A DNA stretch of 64,000 bases from Nematopogon swammerdamellus (GCA_946902875.1 OX336345.1:4495395-4559394), one strand, 5' to 3'. Numbered from the stretch's first letter, positions 10,333 to 22,192 are shown. The notes: generated by a model not told the origin, from the sequence alone. Program-made: numbers and translations.

Positions 10333-10460
10333 TTAAATTCAAATATACTTTATTGTGCACCATACAAACGTGGAGCACAAAAGGTGAGTTTAATGCCGTG
10401 CAGCATTCTTTACAAACTCACCTTTGTATGTACAGGCGTGTAAGTATACGAACTAAACAG
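10333..10460 (-). mobile_element. LINE tail (H-like)
   Basis: Plus strand begins AAATTCAAATATACTTTATTG, then a GTGGAGCACAAAAGGTGAG-type block. It is the reverse of the tails at 26660 and 28490 (GTCCAATAAAGTATGTTTGA), a non-LTR 3' end. Confidence 0.5.
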
Positions 10461-10883
10461 CTAACCTAATTTTTTTAAACGTAAACAAATATATATCAAA
10501 CAAAATACTCCTTCACACCGCAATGCCACCTACGTAGAAAGTGTTTTGAATATCAAAAAGTTTGTCCCGAGCTCCCAAAACGATCTCCGTTTCATAATCT
10601 CGCGAGCGTTTAAAATATTTCCGTGATAACTTTAAACAGTCGTAACTCCTCTTAATGTTTGCTTCCCATTAACAACACAGGTCACAGTTATGTCTGAGGA
10701 CATTTTTCAGTCCGGCGAGTTTTCTTTAACGACCGCATGCGATGATTTTGAATGTCATCGGCGTATAAAATATTGTCATTTCATGGTTTTAGTGCGTTCT
10801 GTGGACGTCCTAGGCTAGTGCGACATATGAATCGTCGTAAAATGTATATGAAGCGGTCGTGGGGTCATTTGAAAATATTTCCT
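10461..10883. other. No recognised feature
   Basis: No repeat or gene identified. Confidence 0.4.
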
Positions 10884-10990
10884 TGCATTCAAATTCAAAT
10901 TCAAATTACTTTATTTTCAGAAAAACATAAATTTAACATTTTTACTAATTACAATTAGGACAATACAACAAAACACAGATACTATATAAA
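10884..10990 (-). mobile_element. LINE tail with ATTCAA repeats
   Basis: Starts CATTCAAATTCAAATTC, then AAATTACTTTATTTTCAG. Short tandem repeats next to a reversed AATAAAGTA mark a 3' end of a non-LTR element on the minus strand. Confidence 0.4.
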
Positions 10991-11450
10991 AGAGACGATC
11001 CCTGCATCCTATACTGGCATTCGCCGTGTCACAGGATGCAGGTAACTGTCAGCCTTATACCTACTTAGTTTATATTTAAATTATTATATATTTTATATCG
11101 CTTGTGTGTGGGTGTGAAATGGTGTGCAGTCTATTTATATTTGTGTGTGTACATTTATATTTATATAATGTACCCAAATTGTTATAAATTTTTTTTTTAT
11201 TAATATTATTATTTTTTTTTTTAATGTTGCATAGTGTTATTAATAAATGTATCTATTTTACTATTCGTAAAAGATCTTCAACATATGTAGATCTTCAACA
11301 TAGATCTTCCCATGTCGAGATGTATTAAAATGTTTTTAAATTCTTAACCAATTTAGAAAAAAAAAAATAATAATACCTACATAAATTGGTGTTAGCTACT
11401 CCATTTTTGTGAATTTCAATAATATAAATTATTTTTTCCTCCAGTACAGA
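10991..11450. other. AT-rich sequence, no gene
   Basis: Strongly AT-rich with GT-rich patches near 11100-11150 and a short direct repeat, AGATCTTCAACATA, near 11272-11300. Confidence 0.4.
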
Positions 11451-12415
11451 AGAAAGAAAGAAAGAAAGAAAGAAATTATTTTTATTTTCTCTTAATCCTT
11501 AAAAATAATAACAACGGTTTATCAAAAACCTAAAAGAGAAAAATGGACAGGCGCAGCCTATGCCGCTACACACCCGCTCGTCTCCGAGCTGGGAGTGTGC
11601 GGCGCTGAATTTAAGCCTGCCCCACACAGTCAATAAAATTTTAAGCATGATGCAACATAGCCTAAATGAAAAACACTTAGCCTAAAGACGTAAAGTTTTA
11701 AACAATAATTATATTAGTTTACAATAAGATTAAATTAAAATAAATAAGGTGCACGGTAATTACACATTTCTATAAAAAATGAGAAAACAAATAACAAAAA
11801 ACATATAACTATGCTTATATATATCATCTCAGAACATGTATCACAATAATTTTATTTAGGGATCCCGCCATCCTGGCGTTGCAGGGTCAAGAGGTATTTT
11901 TTAAGATTTAACTTAAAGGACCCAGAGCTGGCAACATTTCGGATGGGAGGAGGGAGATCATTCCAACACCGAGATGCTGCATATTTGAAGGATCCTTCGA
12001 ATGCAGCACCCCGATGCCTAGGAATGGCTAGCAGCCTCCCTACGGATCGAGTACCGTAACAATGCGTGTCACTCAGCCATGCTAATTTTTCATACAGTGT
12101 TTTTGGACGTTTTTTGTTTATTACAGCATAGACCAGACATGCGAAGTGGAGAGACCTCCGGTTTTTCATATTCAGCGTGCCCAATTTATTAAGAATAGGG
12201 GTGATGCGAGCACGCCTCTTTGGTCTTTCGCAAAATCTAACGCAAGCATTTTGGACACGCTGGATGCGTTTAGATGTACGCTCGAGAAGGCAGAGACCGT
12301 ACACGACGTCACAGTAGTTGAAGTTGGATGAAAGAAAGCGAGATGCCCTAGACTTGCAGAACGCAATTTCTACAAGTGGACTTTGAAGGGTACTTTTGAA
12401 AAGTGCTTAAAAGTA
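11451..12415 (-). mobile_element. LINE-I 3' portion with reverse transcriptase C-terminus
   Basis: A minus-strand frame of about 170 codons (12365 to the TAA at 11852-11854) encodes the region after the reverse transcriptase palm of a Jockey/CR1-type LINE: RIQRVQNACVRF, an IP.HR motif, CWNDLPPPIR and a final FKLNLKKYLL. The 3' untranslated part ends in (TTTC)n on this strand (plus-strand GAAA repeats at 11454-11474). The 5' part and endonuclease are missing. The final 150 codons have no stop, so the insertion may be fairly young. Confidence 0.75.
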
Positions 12416-12432
12416 ACTTGAGTTCAGGAATG

Positions 12433-12485
12433 AAATTAAATTAAAATATACCTACTTTACTGCACAATAAAAAAAGTTACAATAG
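12433..12485 (-). mobile_element. Short LINE tail
   Basis: AAATTAAATTAAAATATACC, then TACTTTACTGCACAATAAA, resembling the reversed tail at 10333. Too short for more. Confidence 0.35.
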
Positions 12486-12561
12486 GTGGGTTTATCTACC
12501 AGTCATTTCTAGGATTATGGGTAAAGTTAATGGTTAGTGTGAAATTAAGTGAATTAACATG

Positions 12562-12608
12562 TATACCACAGAGCGTCGATACCGCGCGCGCCTCTCCTAG
12601 AGGCGAAA
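12562..12608. mobile_element. Solo terminus of the hAT-like MITE family
   Basis: CCACAGAGCGTCGATACC, CGCGCGCGCCTCTCCTAGAG matches one end of the MITE at 24956-25261. The second end is absent here. Confidence 0.55.
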
Positions 12609-12705
12609 GTAATAATAATATTTGAAATATTAATATAATAAATAAAATATTATTATTATAATAGCTTATTATATAAATAATATCTACATTCATAGAGGTC
12701 TACAG

Positions 12706-12840
12706 ATTTTTTATTATTATTGAAAGCTCGACATGTGGCGCCGAACCATCCATAAGATGTCTAACGACGCTCATGGACATTCGATCGTATACGGGGGTTA
12801 CGAATGCCATGCCGGCCTGACAGGTGCCTATTCACACCCT
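12706..12840 (-). mobile_element. LINE-A 3' end fragment
   Basis: Plus strand: TTATTGAAAGCTCGACATG, GATGTCTAACGACGCTCATGG, GCCATGCCGGCCTGACAGG. Reverse orientation of the LINE-A terminus. Confidence 0.8.
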
Positions 12841-13344
12841 AATATACTCTCTCAACCCCTCCGTGATGATGTAAGTCTAAGTAAAATTTAATATAAATTA
12901 TATCTAAAATTTAATATCGTCGTCACAGTATGAAATTAGTACTACATGAATATGTATTTGAACACGCCGGGATATGGTGCTATAAATAGTCTAACCCTAT
13001 TGTCTCAACATAAAACATAATCCCTTTCACGGCAATAATTCATGAAAACATAACGCCTTTGAATACTTACCCATCCGATACTGCGGAATTGATAACAATT
13101 AGATCAACCGAACGTGTGAAATATTTAGTTAAGTTCCTCTGTTATTTCATCTTTGTTAACTCTACTATAAGAATGTCTAGTGTGTACTTATGTAAATATT
13201 TTAGTTCGATTTTTTTTTAACTTAAATTCATATGTGAAACAACTTTCATTCTCCGTTGGTAGAGCATATTGTATGATATTGTTCCCGATAGCGTTTTTCA
13301 TATAATTCTTCACCAAAACACACTTTCGTAAATATTACCCATGA
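12841..13344. other. No recognised feature
   Basis: AT-rich, no repeat placed. Confidence 0.4.
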
Positions 13345-13705
13345 CTTTTTTTAGTTAATCCGATATGAGTGGCTGAATCAGGCCAGAGCACATGCTCCGA
13401 ACAGCCAATATCACCTCCGAGAAGGTAGGTGCCATACCGGATACTTCCCTTTTTGGATTGCTGGCTATACTGGACTAGAGGAGAACACAGCCGAGGTTGC
13501 TATGCTGCCATCTTACATTCAGTACGGCGGTACTAAACGAGTCGGCTACAATAAGAGCCTACCACCTATAAAGGGGCAAGGGAAAAGACCTACATGACCG
13601 GTTCCGAACGGCGAAGCAGCAGGTATGCACGTAAATTTTTACGTCAGAAAAATAACTCTTTGGTTGGATTCGAACCTCGGACCTTTCGCAAGAGAAGCCG
13701 ACAAC
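13345..13705 (-). mobile_element. SINE-E
   Basis: Minus-oriented copy of the SINE that is complete at 59676. Reversed B box GGATTCGAACC at 13666-13676, body GTGCATACCTGCTGCTTCGC-type, GGCTGTGTTCTCCTCTAG, GGAGCATGTGCTCTGGCC and an A-rich 3' end (plus-strand T run at 13346). The A box end is lost. Confidence 0.75.
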
Positions 13706-13721
13706 GTCCAGACTTAAAGCT

Positions 13722-13763
13722 GGAAGGACTGCAGGAAAACTGGAGAAGCGATGTCCAGCACTG
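13722..13763 (+). mobile_element. RTE-F terminal scrap
   Basis: GGAAGGACTGCAGGAAAACT, GGAGAAGCGATGTCCAGCAC matches the last codons of RTE-F. Confidence 0.45.
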
Positions 13764-14247
13764 TACACATAAACTTTGATCGACTGAATGGCTGACCAAT
13801 ACTTCAACATGTTTTGTCTGCACTGACCCGACACTGAGAATAATAGTGTTCATACGTCGCGTCAATTGCAACAAATGTGAACTCCACAGCATTTTATCTC
13901 CAGGTTCTAAGCTAAGCTATCGGTTGCCGGAAGTCAACGCCATCAAGATGCCGCAGTTAATTCTACAAATTAGAGGAGTATGACAAACTAAAATTAATGA
14001 TTCGTTTGTCAGCTAGAGATTATTTTTTTAATTCCACACCCTGAATTCTAATGGAGGCGCACATGTCAACACTGAAACAAAAATAAGTGAAGTTTTTTTT
14101 TAAGGTCAATGAACTTTTGCAGATGTTAAATATACAATTTGTATATTAATACGAGCGCGCGGAGAAAATAAAAGAGATACATTACGTAAGAGAGAAAATA
14201 TAGGTAGGTAAGTATAGAGTTCTAAATTATCTAAATCCTGCAAAATT
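13764..14247. other. No recognised feature
   Basis: AT-rich, no gene or repeat placed. Confidence 0.4.
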
Positions 14248-14412
14248 TTTTTTTTTACAGAAAGCGCAACATGTGACGCCGAGCCATCCATTAGATGTCT
14301 AACCACTCCCATGGAAATTCGGTCGTATGCGGGGGTTGCGAATGTCATGCCGGCCTGACAGGTGCCTATTGAAGGACCCGAGACTGTACTTGGGGGGAAA
14401 TATATGAGCAGG
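14248..14412 (-). mobile_element. LINE-A 3' end fragment
   Basis: Plus strand: oligo-T, CAGAAAGCGCAACATGTGAC, GGTTGCGAATGTCATGCCGG, CCTGACAGGTGCC, GACTGTACTTGGGGGG. About 20 bp around the stop codon are deleted relative to other copies. Confidence 0.8.
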
Positions 14413-14454
14413 CATAGCCAAGTATGATATCTGTGATTATATCTACAGCACTAA

Positions 14455-14562
14455 AGCTCAGTCAGCCGTGCGTCCACTGCTCCTCCAGTCCTCCCGGCCG
14501 TCAGCGGTACGGAACTCCTGCTTTCCGCCGACGTACTTGATGTCGTCGTCCCACCTGGCGTT
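14455..14562 (-). mobile_element. RTE-F C-terminal fragment
   Basis: Plus strand: GCTCAGTCAGCCGTGCGTCC, ACTGCTCCTCCAGTCCTCCC, TTTCCGCCGACGTACTTGAT, GTCGTCGTCCCACCTGGCG. Reverse of the RTE-F WDDGIKYVGGK region and tail. Confidence 0.75.
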
Positions 14563-14875
14563 AATCAGTAAAGTTCAAGTTCAGTATAAATGAAAAGTAT
14601 CACACTGCGAATCAACAAAATCAAAGAAAAAAGTATAGTTTTATATTTTTTTTTCGCTGGGTTTCGAGTTGATATTATCCAATATTACTAGAAGTATGTA
14701 ATGTACAAGAGTGTAGGGGTTCGGAAATCCGAGTAGGGTCGGAGCCCCTCCCATATGTTTTGAGTGAATAAATACATACGCCTATATATTCGTCGATATC
14801 GAATTTCAAATTAAAAACAAAAATACGAATACTTATTTCAGGGGTTTCAATTTAATACTTAATCTAGTACTGTGT
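14563..14875. other. No recognised feature
   Basis: A small imperfect inverted pair flanks 14717-14750 (GGGGTTCGG and GGAGCCCC). Otherwise nothing. Confidence 0.35.
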
Positions 14876-15173
14876 GAGGCCGGCACTTAAAAAGAAACCC
14901 CCACTGCGTCTCTCCCCGTGCATGTCGTAAAAAGCGACTAAGGGATAAGGGCGAGATTCCGTGCTAAAGGGCGACAGGCTTGCCACCTCTCACCTTGGCA
15001 CGGTCCTTCCACCGAGTCATGCAGCAGGTGGGTTTTTGTGATTTACTTGCTGCTTGATAGTTATCTTGTCCGAATACTTTGCTAATCGTGGTGGTCGATG
15101 TTGTATTGCAATTCAGAGCCACAACACCGATTACTCTGCTTACCCTGATTCTCGGGATACAGCGACAGCGGGA
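14876..15173 (+). mobile_element. Rep-C joined to Rep-B
   Basis: Nearly full Rep-C: GTGAGGCCGGCACTTAAAA, CCCACTGCGTCTCTCC, GGCTTGCCACCTCTCACC, GATAGTTATCTTGTCC, ACACCGATTACTCTGC. Before the expected microsatellite tail it switches directly into inverted Rep-B at 15174. Confidence 0.8.
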
Positions 15174-15266
15174 TACATCACCTACAACATCTGTGATGTC
15201 ATCCCATAACACCGGGTGAACTTGGTGCCACGTCAGTGCTTGCCTTCGGTCGTGCCGGCATTTATG
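15174..15266 (-). mobile_element. Rep-B fragment fused to Rep-C
   Basis: ACATCACCTACAACATCTG, GTGATGTCATCCCATAACAC, GTCGTGCCGGCATTTATGCC. It begins without the oligo-T end found at other Rep-B copies. Confidence 0.65.
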
Positions 15267-15770
15267 CCAACATCGGGTATAATCATTAACAAAATTATGA
15301 TGCTATTAGTAAATAGTTTAATATTTACAGCATCAACATTAACATGAACGGACATGGAGTGAAAGACAGTTCTATAAGATACTACAGAATCTGATGTAAC
15401 ATCAAGTTTATAACAGCCTCTATGTGGGTGGTAGGTGAATATTCCAGCGGGACCACGAATATTATACGGGATTCCGAAGTAGATTTTCGGAGGGCGCAAA
15501 CTTTGATTAAAATTTAATGATACCCCCCTGAACTACGAATTGAGCGAATGGATTAATCTGGTGCTTTGAAAACCGCAGATGGAGATTTAATACAAATAAT
15601 AAGGGAAATTACGAAGCGAGATGATATTTCAGGTGTTGTAGCTGCACTCAGAGGTAACTTCGGTCTGTAATAGCTTTGTGTGTATTTCGAGGAATCGTTG
15701 TTTATCGTCGTATATTTACATTTAATTAGTTTTGATTAGTTAAATGACTTTAGGCTTCCCTACGGTGTTT
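15267..15770. other. No recognised feature
   Basis: Unplaced sequence. One frame at 15233-15499 is not convincing as a gene. Confidence 0.4.
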
Positions 15771-15885
15771 ACACACATACATACATAGCGTCACGCCTGT
15801 TTCCCAGTGGGGTAGGCAGAGACAACGGATCTCCACGTGCCACGATCCTGACACACCTTTGCCGCCTCTTCCACTCTTATAATGT
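15771..15885 (-). mobile_element. Rep-G with (ACAT)n end
   Basis: Plus strand: ACACATACATACATAGCGTC, ACGCCTGTTTCCCAGTGGGG, AGGCAGAGACAACGGATCTC, CACCTTTGCCGCCTCTTCC. Same unit in the opposite orientation at 56057-56163. Confidence 0.65.
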
Positions 15886-17009
15886 TTTGCTCGTCCGTTC
15901 ACTTGATGGAGTTTGTTTTGAAATAACTGATTTTGTGGTTAGTTCATGATATAGAGACTTTCACATAATCCTCTAGCAAAAAAGAAACACCTTACATTAA
16001 TATATATGTGTCAATAAAAAAAAAATATTTATACATTTAAACAAAATTTCTAAATGGTTTACCCAATATCTAATTATTAAGAAAACATGCATTTTTCTTC
16101 ATATTAGATACCTTAACAACTTAAATCGTATGCATATCTAGCCAAATTTCGAAATCAAATTATCACGATACATTTTAAAATTATATACGTTTCTTTAACT
16201 CAAGTTAGCAAACCGCCAGGAGTAAATATTAAACCTTTGAATATGAACGTAGTGGTTACAGATGGCTCCTTCCCAACATGCGGCCTCGGTTCAGTAGCTA
16301 AGTACTCTTATTCCATTTCATTCTGATATAGCCACTAATGCTCAGGGCCAACTTTTAAGACTTTACACTTCAAAATGAATTTCCATAGGGATTACTTTTG
16401 TGTTGCCCGAATTACGTGCAATAAATCGCATACATATAAAACTATTTGGTAGGAGGTTATAATAACTATTATTATTTGTAATAGCATAACTCGCTCGCAT
16501 ACTGTAACAGTCTGCGATCACTATCGCATATATTGTGACCGTACAAAAAAAAACCATAATTCCCATAAATTATTTTTTAAGTTTTTAAGCCCACGGTCGT
16601 ATTAACTTAAAAAAAAAACAAATATGGGAATTGTGGAATGCTGTTAAAAATGTTTACGCCAATTTTCTCTAAATTGGAAAGATAACGCCTCAATCACAAT
16701 TTAATGCTACCTTCGTTATTTTTCAGGTAAAGTCTACAAACAGAATGTGCTTGCTGCCTGAGCATTAGTAATAATTCAATCTACTGAATTATTAAGCATC
16801 AGTGAAGGCCGAGAAAGCGATATTTCAAGTTTGATAGTCAACATTATTAGCACGTGTTCCTGGGCCTTCGCCCTAGTTACATAACACGCTAAGCGTCATC
16901 AGAGGTAACGCTAGCTAGAGTCTAGCTAGGGGAAGGAAAACGTTAATTTTGGCTTAGCGATTTAGGTATATATATTTATTAAAGTTAATACTTTAATAAA
17001 TATATAGTA
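15886..17009. other. No recognised gene; short inverted repeat
   Basis: AT-rich. CCATAATTCCCATA (16552) and TATGGGAATTGTGG (16623) form an imperfect 14-bp inverted pair around a 55-bp loop. Confidence 0.35.
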
Positions 17010-17138
17010 CAGTCTCGAGTCCTTCAAGAGGGGATTGAATAGGCCAGGCCGGCATGGCATTCGAAACCACCGCTTACGACTGAATGTCCATGGGCGTCGT
17101 TAGACACCTTATGGGTGCCGCGGTCTCAATAAAAAAAT
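17010..17138 (+). mobile_element. LINE-A 3' end fragment
   Basis: AGTCTCGAGTCCTTCAAGAG, GGCCGGCATGGCATTCG, TGTCCATGGGCGTCGTTAGA, then TCTCAATAAAAAAATA. Confidence 0.8.
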
Positions 17139-18835
17139 ATATTAAATAATTAAATTTCCCTATGTGATTTAAGATTTCTGAAACTCCAGAAATGAAAAAA
17201 AAAAATAATATGTTGCGCCTTAATTAAACAAAAAATAAAAATAAAATATAATTACTTAAAGGTAATTTTTATAATTCCGAACGTCTCCCGTGAAAATTTA
17301 TTTGATCACTAAAGGCTATTCACCAGTTTGAAATTATAACAAACTTTGAATCTAAATTACCTGGCTGCTCCTATGGAGACGAAACGGAGCCCATATATTT
17401 TTTCCGCCAATTATCTTGGGCCCGAAACGGACCCCATCTTTATTCTCAAATTACGGTCGCACGAATTGGTCTATTGCTCTTTCAATCGTTGATGGGGGCT
17501 ATAAGTGATACCGGCAATTATGAACTAACCATTTTTCTTGTCTCCAAAGACCAATTATGAATAATAAAACGAACGCTAGCTGTCAGCTGACAGTTTCTTT
17601 GTTCTCATAATTCTCACGAGTTTCGAGGTGACGCACTTCTGCGAAATTATTTATTATAAGTGTATTCAAGTGCATCTATGAGCTAAAGGTTAGTAAATAG
17701 TGTTATTTATTAGTTATTCTACCAATAGAAGATGCATTACGAGTTCGGGTGGCGACAAAAGTCATATTTTTCGTCGCTCAAAAATGTTTGTTTATTTTTG
17801 TATGAAATGTGTAAACAATGACTTTGGGGGCATATTTTTCATGGAAATATAGCTTATTTTTCCAATTTTCTTCGCATTATTATACAAACATACGATCAGT
17901 TGCAAAATAAAAGAAGGTTTAGTTCAAATAATATATTTATAAAATTGGGAAAAAATATCACGCGCGTGCCATCTCGGAGTTTACGGAATGTCCCAGGATG
18001 TTCATGTTGAACATCCGATTTCGCTGATTTCTGTAAAGAAAACGTATATTATACTTTACTATTTCTAAAAGTATGTTTCTTTACGAGTATTCTGATATAA
18101 ATATTGTAAAGGTATGTTTTGAATTTATTTTATAATGAATTTTTCAAAAAAAAATTGGGATTTTTTTTTCTACCTAAAATATCTGGTACTTCTAAACAAG
18201 GTAAGCCTCACTGTTTCACATGGATTTTAGGAAATTTTCTAGGCTTTCTAGGACAGAAGAGTTTATAGATCTAACTTTATTAGTTTCCGAAATATCTGCG
18301 TTTATGTCGAGGTCGGCGCTCATGTGCGCGCGCGCCGTCCGCGGGCCACGCCCATGCGGGAGTCTGGGGGCTGTAGACATATTATAACGCGGGAGCGTAC
18401 AGGTTAAAATTATAAGGAGATAGTGGCCGGCTAGTATGAACGGCTATTCGAAGGATATTAGTAATGTATAAAGGGGACGAGCAAATATTAACCCTAACAG
18501 CATTATGATTAAAGATAACCCTACTAATCCTTTTGGGTCGTTCGTTCACTTTGCTTTGCTACCGAAACCTGACAAATCCCTTACAATCTTCTCTGAGGCC
18601 GAAATGGCATTAATGTTTTGAAAGTAAAATGAATTTTATGCGCAGTGTAATAAGAGTCATTGTAAGTTTGAAAGTAACGACTCGTACCTGAAAGCAGATG
18701 GCAGTTAAGAGCCCATGTAAGGTATTAAAACCCTTTGCCTCCTGGTTGGACATTATTTTTAGAATAGGAATTACTTTGAAGAGCGTGTTGCGTTTTATTA
18801 ACTTACGCGGAGTTTATTATTAAATATATATATAT
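17139..18835. other. No recognised gene
   Basis: Mostly AT-rich. A GC-rich patch at about 18310-18360 (GCGCGCGCGCCGTCC) and CGGGAGCGTAC near 18391 stand out. GCTAGCTGTCAGCTGACAG at 17577 is a short self-complementary motif. No repeat copy placed. Confidence 0.35.
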
Positions 18836-19258
18836 GGTGATTGGAAATTCGATCTGTTCCTTGAATGGGGTTATACTAGAGGTTATTTGGAACAATTTAA
18901 CCCCCATGAACTGGGATTTTTTTACACGAAAAATATAATTTTTTAAACAAAAATATACATAAAAAAAATTAATTTAAGACCTTTTATTTATTTCTGAGAT
19001 ATTGAGAATTTTGGGCCGATATTTAAAAAAAAATGATTGGTAGATTACCAGCTTTCAGAAAAATATCAATGGAGTGCCCAAAAATAAGGATATCTTTTTA
19101 CAACTTTTTTTTCGATTACAAGTCAGAAAAAAAAAAACTTAAAACCTCGATATCTCGGAAACCGCCCGTTTCCGACCACCCAGTTGGTGGGACTTAAATT
19201 GTTTCAAATAACCTCTAGTTAAACCCCTTTCAAGGAATAGATCGAATTTCCAGTCACC
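18836..19258. mobile_element. MITE with 63-bp terminal inverted repeats
   Basis: Arms 18836-18898 (GGTGATTGGAAATTCGATCT...) and 19196-19258 (complement) agree at about 57 of 63 positions. The interior is AT-rich, with an intact frame absent. The outer flank of the right arm continues CCTGTATA; the left flank is a (TA)n run, which hides any target duplication. Confidence 0.8.
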
Positions 19259-19539
19259 CTGTATAACTTGAAATCAATAGTTACTTACTTATGTTGTAAA
19301 TAAATAGGCGAAAGGCTATATGGAACGGTCTTCCGGTGATTGTGTGTACACTTATAACCTGGAGATCTTCAAAAGGCGTGTCAATAAATTAGACGACGAC
19401 CTTTTTGTTCGCCTCATAGTCATAGCCGGCATGGCGCCTCTCTGAGCGTGGTTTCGCGAGGAGTGGTGTTATTGGCTGTGTCTGATCTTCCGTTCAAGTA
19501 TTGAGCACAGACACCCGCGCCGGCTGTCTAAAAAAAAAA

Positions 19540-19713
19540 TCGCAACACCGACCACCACGTTTAGAAAAAAGGCCCGAGGACGACTGTTACCACCTACTGC
19601 ATGACTGTGAAAGGACCATGCCAAGGTGAGAGGTGACTAATCTATCGCCCTTTAGCACGGCATATTATCCCCATCCCTTAGTCCCCATTTTAGAGGTGCA
19701 GTGGGCCTATTAT
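19540..19713 (-). mobile_element. Rep-C fragment
   Basis: CAACACCGACCACCACGTTT, CATGACTGTGAAAGGACCAT, GCCAAGGTGAGAGGTGACTA, GGTGCAGTGGGCCTATT. Both ends are incomplete. Confidence 0.7.
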
Positions 19714-19781
19714 TAGGTACACATTCTCCGAAATATTAATTGAGTCGAAACTCAGAACTCAAGTTTACGCTTCATTTGTTA

Positions 19782-20022
19782 AAGCCAGCCAAGTGCGAGT
19801 CGGACTCGCGCACCGAGGTTTACGCACCACAAAATAAAATTAAAAAAACACGTTTCTTGTATTTCTCCTTATTTTTTACGTTTTCAATTTTTTATTATTT
19901 GTTGTTATGTTTAGCCGCCATAATAACACATATTCAAATAATAATTTTAACCGGCTAGCTATTACGGTTCCAAAGATACAACCATCGGACGGACGGACAG
20001 ACGAACGGACGGACAGGCAGGC

Positions 20023-20059
<37 letters not shown>

Positions 20060-20122
20060 GGCAGATAGACAGACAGACGGCGGCGTAGGCTTAGTAATTA
20101 GGCTTCCGTACGGGGTAGGGCA
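19782..20122 (+). mobile_element. Rep-D, near full length
   Basis: Head GCCAAGTGCGAGTCGGACTC, middle CATAATAACACATATTC, then GGACGGACGGACAGACG grading into (CAGA)n at about 20020-20060, and the end GGCGTAGGCTTAGTAATTAG, GCTTCCGTACGGGG. The microsatellite is an integral part of the element. Confidence 0.8.
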
Positions 20123-21400
20123 ACAAAAAGGGTTTGAAAATGTGTGACTTGAGTGCGTTTACATTCCATTACATCTATGAGGCAAGGACAGTAAGTTATA
20201 AAATTCCAACGTCCACGTTTTCAAAGTAAAAATGCCCGAAACATAGATTTATACGACCTACCATTAGGAATCGTTTATCGTGTCTCCCAAAGTTTTTACA
20301 AGACATTTTGGACGCGAACGTTGTTGACTATAAAAATAAAAATAGAACTCCCCGAAATAGTTTAGTAAATAAAATAGGACGCGTCAGTTGCAGGGCTACC
20401 AAACATTTTTTCAAGTGCACCGGTGCATGTGATTAGGGGATGGGACTGTGGGACATCTTTGTACGGGATTGTTCTTATTGCGGTTTGCGATCGGCCGGCA
20501 ATCGTACGAGGTGTATTCGTTCTTATTTTATTCGCTATAAAGTCTCATATCGAACGGCGCTGGAGTTAGGGATGTAATATTGATATGTGGATTCTTGATA
20601 GAGTGTCGATAAATTGATAATTCGATTTTGTCTGATAACTTCGAAATGTTTTCGATACGTTGACCAATATCGATACAATATTTCCACACTAACAAAAAAT
20701 TAGTATATTCTTAGGCAATATACAATATTTTTTTCGTTGTTCACTCACCTCTGAAGTACTTATAATTTAATTTAAACAACGAGCCCTACTTTATTGTTTA
20801 TTGTATACTTTCAGCAATAGGTAAGTAACCTACGCTACGCTTAGACATGTTGAAAATTCCGCCAATTCTAATTCATGCCTTTGCACATCATGCAAATTAT
20901 ATATATATTGTGCTTGTTTCTTTAAATGTTTTTAAAGCCATAAAGAAGAGAAAGAAAATACAGCACAAATCCCAATTGCACTCATTTATAAAAGTATTCG
21001 TAATCATTTATGAACAAAGAAACGATTTAAGGCTTTTATAGAATAAAATAAAATAAAAACAACAATTTAACAAATTGTACAACTAAATTACAATAAATAT
21101 TTCCTCCATTGGGGCGTTATAATAACAATGGGACAACAATAATTGTTGTCCAAAGGATCGAAGCAGCGTTCCCCCGCTGAATGGCGAAGCTTATGTTTCG
21201 GATGAGGAACGCTCTGGCACGACGCGACGATCCCCGGACGCCTCTGGCACGACGCGACGATCCCCGGACGCCTCCATAAGCAGTTGGCACAACTGTTTTA
21301 CACACCCCTAGTCTGTGGTTTTACCGCAGTTCTTTGACGTTCGGACTCCACACCCATGAGTCTCCACGGCAACTCATGTACATATAACGTTTATATAAAC
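20123..21400. other. No recognised gene; 30-bp tandem duplication
   Basis: AT-rich. The unit CTCTGGCACGACGCGACGAT plus CCCCGGACGC occurs twice perfectly at 21212-21241 and 21242-21271. Confidence 0.5.
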
Positions 21401-21503
21401 CGCCCAGTTCAGTGCATCCGGTCAGTTCACCCGGTGTTATGGGCTGACATCACAGATGTTGTAGGTGATGTAGCCAACCGTGTCAGTATCCATAAAAAAA
21501 ACC
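21401..21503 (+). mobile_element. Rep-B 3' end
   Basis: CAGTTCACCCGGTGTTATGG, GCTGACATCACAGATGTTG, CAACCGTGTCAGTATCCATA, then a poly(A) run. Confidence 0.75.
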
Positions 21504-22117
21504 ATCGAAAATTTCGGTGTTTGCGTTGGCACATTATCGACAAATCAATCATCATAGTAGTTTAGAATTCACTAAATTATAATTAAATCGATATTTTGAA
21601 CTGTCGACTAAAGTATCGATATTTCAACCATCCTTACGTCTCTACTGGTATGTCTATAATGGCGGTATGTGTATATTGAGTTACGTAAACTCAATACCGC
21701 TGCCTAGGCGAAAGCTGATCTCTTTCTGTGACATCTCCGAGTGCTCGTAAAGGATTATCGAATGACAATATACCTCTAGCTGGGGTGTATGTATATGCGG
21801 AGTATTTATAAACTAAAATTCATTGAAACCCGAAGCTTTTACTAGGATCCTATTAAATTGCGATCGCGGCCTTTGTTGGTGCCACGCCAGATGACGTTTT
21901 TCCGCATGGTGGCTTCGCTATACAATTTCGAAGAAATGCAGCCTTTTGTATCGCTCAGCCGGGCGGCGAGCGTAGTAGCGGGCTTGCCGGCATTTTTTAT
22001 TATGGATAAAAATTCTTTCTGAAAGTTGGTAATACTTTAAAGTTTAACGGGTAGCCAGGTCTGAATTACGGTTTATTTTACGAAGTTTTTGCGCAACAAA
22101 GTAATCATGCAGATAGG
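21504..22117. other. No recognised feature
   Basis: Several ATCGAT motifs near 21580-21640 (and 20600-20690) hint at a decayed element, but no clean termini were found. Confidence 0.3.
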
Positions 22118-22192
22118 TCGAATGTCCATGGGCCTCGTCAGACACCTTATGGGTGGCTCGGCGCCGAATGACGCGGTTTCTATAAAAAATAA
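22118..22192 (+). mobile_element. LINE-A terminal fragment
   Basis: GAATGTCCATGGGCCTCGTC, CACCTTATGGGTGGCTCGGC, TTTCTATAAAAAATAAA. Confidence 0.7.

Noticed and set aside
20590..21640. A large transposon bounded by ATCGATA-rich ends
   Set aside because: The two ends share only loose ATCGAT motifs. No clean inverted repeat or target duplication was found.
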